This document shows positions 60,909 through 64,000 of a stretch of DNA of 64,000 nt, in pieces. The position numbers and the translations under genes are program-made. Every line of letters begins with the position of its first letter. Position 1 is the stretch's first letter. Location: NCBI GenBank assembly GCA_016786725.1, contig JAEUVU010000019.1, forward strand, positions 204,077 to 268,076, written 5' to 3'. The DNA comes from Ferruginibacter sp. (GTDB lineage Bacteria > Bacteroidota > Bacteroidia > Chitinophagales > Chitinophagaceae). The notes under the pieces are model-generated. The model saw only the letters and a list, made by a program, of their open reading frames with translations. It was not told where the DNA came from and searched no databases.

Positions 60909-63900
60909 ATGAAAACGATTACTCAAATTACACAATCACACCTTTCAGTTTTTGTTTTTGACAAAGCAAATAATAATCCCATAAAGCGGATGCCTATGTT
61001 TGCAGAAATAGCTGTGATCGGAAAAAAAATACCTGAAACAATAAATACAGAAGATATACAGGTCATCAACGATATTCTTGGAAATGGGAATACAGGTGAA
61101 TGGATAAGAAAAGGAATTGAAAAATATTTTGGTGCTGTTTATTTTAATGACCTAACAAATGACGAAAAAAAAGACCTGGTTGATAAAATAGTTGAGGAAG
61201 CAAAGGCTATGATGATGGGACAGGAAAATATAGCTGAGCAAAAAAAGAAAAAAATTACAGAAGATGCCATTAAAAAAATAGCTGCTGAAGTAGGTGTTAA
61301 CATGCCTCCGGATGCAGAAATACAATTTGAAACCTTAGGAGCTTATCCTTTGGGGATGCTGGCAACAGATCATGCTGGTTATCTATCTTATAGTTTAAAA
61401 AATGTGCCAAAAAATCCTTTCCCGCTTTTTAACGAGCTGCAATATGCTATCTATCTGTATCCGATGGGTAAAGAGGCTGCAAAAATTGATGCTTTGGAGC
61501 AGGGCCGTATTACCCCTGACGCCATTGTAGCAAAACTTGAAATAGAAAAACCGCTATTTGAAGCAAACCTGAAGGCGCTGAATTTACCGGCAATGCAAAA
61601 TCCTGATCTGGCTGACTGGTATATGTCACCTGGTTCTTTTGCTGCTTTACCATCTGCTTTGATTGGTGCAGATGGTTGTGAAAATTTATTTCCGGCAAAT
61701 TTTGCAACGCAGGAATTCAGGTTCAGGCAGGTGGTGAGGCTAACAGCCGCAGACTCTCCTGTGGGTTTTCCTTCAAATTACAGGTATGGTTATTTAGATG
61801 AGTATAAAGTTACTCTATTACCGATCGGTCATTCGCTCGGAGAAATAAAGTACAGCCTTCCATTAGCGCCGGGCGAATCAGTTAAGCTTGCTATTATAGA
61901 TTGGTCAAGAATGGATTCTTCTGCAAGAACAGAAGATAATTCTTTAAAAGAGCAGTTGTATCATAATCAAATGCGTGACAGAACAATTACTGAAACAGCA
62001 ACTGCCGCCCTCCGGGAGATGCAAAGCGGAAATAGTGGGATTGATAAATCTGATTTTTCAGCAGGCAAAGCTATAAGCGGTGCAGCAAGCGGTGCATTGG
62101 CAGGTGTGGCAGCCGGCCCTTTTGGAGTAATAGCCGGGGCATTGGTAGGTGGTATAGGTGGCGGACTTACAGGCGATATTAAGGGCACTCATTCCACCTC
62201 AACCGGTAGCCGCGATGTAGCTACAAAGAATGTTCAAAAACTGACAGACAGTTTTTCGCAGGCAAGTTCTGTTCTTAAGGAATATCACAGTACTGTTGTG
62301 GTACAGGCAAAACACGAAGAAAAAGAAAGCATTCAAACAAGAACGTTTACTAATTATAACCATAGCCATACACTTACCATACTCTATTACGAAATATTAA
62401 GGCATTTTAGGTTAGTAACTGAATGGGTGAACAGGAAGCCGGTGGCATTATTACCCTACGATAAAGTTGATTTTGGAGGCAATGACTGTTATCAGACTAT
62501 TGTAAAATTCAGATATCTTTTAGAACCTTACCTGATAGACAAATCTTTAACCGGCGCTTTTAGCAGTGTTGAAAAATTATTACTTTTAAAAGACAACTAC
62601 AGGGTCAACCAATATAAATCAGATCAGGATAATTTTGAACCGGTAAAACCTGAAGCTGAAACAGAATTTAAGTTCTTTAATTTAGGTTTAAAAACAGGAA
62701 TCGGCGTTAACGCCAATATTCAAAGAACTCCTATAGAACATATCGGTTCGGAAATATTAACACCAGGTGGTACCTTAAATGGAGTAATTGCATTTTTAGT
62801 ACTTCATTCCGGCGAACATTTAATGCTAAAAAGATACCAGGTTAATAACCAGGGAGGAGGTGAATATAATTTAAACTATGATCGAAGACTTTATAACCAC
62901 AATTTTTTAAATTGGCAATTGGTTGTTGCAATGGGGAATGACGTAAATGGGGTATTAGTAGAAAGACAAGTTAAGTGGAAAGATATTGCAGGCATTGTTT
63001 TAGAGAACATTGACGGGGATGATGCCTGGCTTTGTGAATGGGTAGAATTAAAGGGTATTTGTAAAGATATGTGGGGTAAGATCACACTCATAAAGCTTAA
63101 TGAAAGCCAAAAGTTTGATGCCTTACTTTTGCCGAAATCAAGACATTCGATTACAGCAATAATACCCCCGGGCCCACAAAATCTTATTGCCCCAAAATTT
63201 GAAAAGAACTTTACCCAGGAAGAACGTTTTGCAATTGAGCGTTTGAAAGAACATTTAATTACAAATAGTGCATACTACAATCAGATCATACAATTTAACA
63301 GGGATATTAATGAACGTACAGAAGAGTTTGAAACAAATCCATGGGGCCTTACTCCAAATAATGATAACTGGGTAGATCATGTAGAGCCAATAGCCTTGGA
63401 AGTATTTGGAAGTATGATAGCTTACCCGATGATTGTTAAGGATAAATACGAAGCAGACAAACTAAAAGAAATATATGATGCAATAGTAAGCAATGACCCT
63501 GAAAAAAATCAATGGGCTTTAGAACAAATGAAAAGTTTTACCGAACATGATTTTGAAAATTTGGCTGTACAAACGATGCAGGTAAAAGCCAAAACAGAAA
63601 AACTAATATCCTTTCCTACAAAAGGAATATTTGCAGAGGGTAAACTTGGTCATTGCAATATTTCAGAAGAAATTGATGAGACCCGTTTCTGGAAATGGGA
63701 AGAACATCCCATTCCAATCAATGCACCAGATATCAATCCTGTTACAGCAGTTACGCCACAACTCATCCAACAAAATGTACAGCCTACTCCTTTTCCTAAT
63801 TCATCCATTAATATTGTGTCGCCGTCAGCAGCTCCCGATCCGCAAGGCCTTGCAGAGGCATTAAAGATTTTAGGCACATCCAATATTTTCAGGGATATGA

Positions 63901-64000
63901 GTGGCCGGCAGGAAACTGCAGATCTGATAAAAAAATTATCTGAAGGCTCAATCAGCCTTGATGACGCAAAGAGCAAAGCAAAAGAAATAGAAACGAAATA
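60909..64000 (+). CDS. Large unrecognised protein with glycine-zipper segment, cut by window edge
   Basis: ATG at 60909 opens a frame of more than 1030 codons that is still open at base 64000 (the last two bases, TA, could begin a stop). No signal peptide is present. Residues 90-130 are charged and helical (VEEAKAMMMGQENIAEQKKK). Residues 385-427 are a glycine-zipper stretch (AISGAASGALAGVAAGPFG, VIAGALVGGIGGGLTGDI) of the sort that inserts in membranes. Around 480-500 is NYNHSHTLTILYYEILRHF, preceded by a helix (STVVVQAKHEEKESIQ). The rest is mixed alpha/beta with many Trp (RFWKWEEHPIP). The region after 945 is Pro-rich, then ends in a helical bundle (ADLIKKLSEGSISLDDAKSK). I cannot assign a family; large proteins with the NYNHxHxLT motif occur in scattered phyla as I recall. 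Confidence 0.75.
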   Translation, partial: MKTITQITQSHLSVFVFDKANNNPIKRMPMFAEIAVIGKKIPETINTEDIQVINDILGNGNTGEWIRKGIEKYFGAVYFNDLTNDEKKDLVDKIVEEAKAMMMGQENIAEQKKKKITEDAIKKIAAEVGVNMPPDAEIQFETLGAYPLGMLATDHAGYLSYSLKNVPKNPFPLFNELQYAIYLYPMGKEAAKIDALEQGRITPDAIVAKLEIEKPLFEANLKALNLPAMQNPDLADWYMSPGSFAALPSALIGADGCENLFPANFATQEFRFRQVVRLTAADSPVGFPSNYRYGYLDEYKVTLLPIGHSLGEIKYSLPLAPGESVKLAIIDWSRMDSSARTEDNSLKEQLYHNQMRDRTITETATAALREMQSGNSGIDKSDFSAGKAISGAASGALAGVAAGPFGVIAGALVGGIGGGLTGDIKGTHSTSTGSRDVATKNVQKLTDSFSQASSVLKEYHSTVVVQAKHEEKESIQTRTFTNYNHSHTLTILYYEILRHFRLVTEWVNRKPVALLPYDKVDFGGNDCYQTIVKFRYLLEPYLIDKSLTGAFSSVEKLLLLKDNYRVNQYKSDQDNFEPVKPEAETEFKFFNLGLKTGIGVNANIQRTPIEHIGSEILTPGGTLNGVIAFLVLHSGEHLMLKRYQVNNQGGGEYNLNYDRRLYNHNFLNWQLVVAMGNDVNGVLVERQVKWKDIAGIVLENIDGDDAWLCEWVELKGICKDMWGKITLIKLNESQKFDALLLPKSRHSITAIIPPGPQNLIAPKFEKNFTQEERFAIERLKEHLITNSAYYNQIIQFNRDINERTEEFETNPWGLTPNNDNWVDHVEPIALEVFGSMIAYPMIVKDKYEADKLKEIYDAIVSNDPEKNQWALEQMKSFTEHDFENLAVQTMQVKAKTEKLISFPTKGIFAEGKLGHCNISEEIDETRFWKWEEHPIPINAPDINPVTAVTPQLIQQNVQPTPFPNSSINIVSPSAAPDPQGLAEALKILGTSNIFRDMSGRQETADLIKKLSEGSISLDDAKSKAKEIETK

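Overview
The window is chromosomal DNA of a Bacteroidetes bacterium, most likely in or near the Chitinophagaceae. The signs are AT-rich sequence, Bacteroidetes-type promoters (-7 TAnnTTTG with an upstream TTG/TTTG element), a type IX secretion (T9SS) cargo with a gliding-type C-terminal domain beside a PorP/SprF protein, a GH92 mannosidase, DUF5683 and DUF6728-like proteins, a parA-parB-DUF5683-dapB cluster, and several short palindromic repeats of a kind I recall as common in this phylum. It reads as ordinary chromosome: I saw no prophage, integrase, transposase, CRISPR array or rRNA operon. One tRNA-Leu(CAG) is present.

Layout. 1-9.2 kb: truncated alpha-glucan phosphorylase, a RidA-like protein, a DtxR regulator overlapping an Nramp-UspA fusion transporter, then a leftward run of symporter, DedA protein, MFS transporter, family 9 glycosyltransferase and DUF922 protein. 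9.3-18.5 kb: amino acid permease, an unusual CX3CH lipoprotein, a secreted protein with a novel C-terminal module, GH92 mannosidase, ssb, DinB-like protein and a LexA-like XRE-S24 repressor whose own promoter lies between two operator-like palindromes. 18.6-22.8 kb: b-type-cytochrome-like membrane protein, surE, small membrane protein, LysM/lysozyme-like protein, lpxB and a 53-residue DUF6728-like gene. 23-29.8 kb: a 1917-residue T9SS cargo with 13 tandem repeats of about 90 residues, plus its PorP/SprF partner. 29.9-42 kb: exported MsrB, a Crp-type regulator, an orphan response regulator, a five-gene leftward operon (DoxX, DinB-like, NRDE, ATP-grasp, alpha/beta hydrolase), YHS protein, a second protein with the novel module, M19 dipeptidase, YfcC transporter, two periplasmic proteins and tRNA-Leu. 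42.1-50.2 kb: dapD, a second family 9 glycosyltransferase, TsaC/Sua5-family protein, two outer-membrane barrel candidates, a DEAD-box helicase with a long structured leader, metallophosphoesterase and FMN reductase. 50.4-53.8 kb: parA, parB, DUF5683, dapB and a tiny self-contained transcription unit. 53.8-64 kb: family 2 glycosyltransferase with repeats, two tandem paralogous TPR histidine kinases plus one response regulator, a threonine dehydrogenase-like SDR, and a large unrecognised protein of more than 1030 residues that runs off the window.

Themes. Envelope work dominates: LPS and lipid A synthesis (lpxB, two GT9, GT2), lysine/diaminopimelate synthesis (dapB, dapD), T9SS secretion and outer-membrane barrels. 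The most interesting unexplained items are the large protein at the right edge, the module shared by two exported proteins, the S24 repressor with its operator pair, the helicase leader RNA, the small unit at 53.65-53.82 kb, and short palindromic repeats that have become part of the reading frames of dapB and apparently lpxB.
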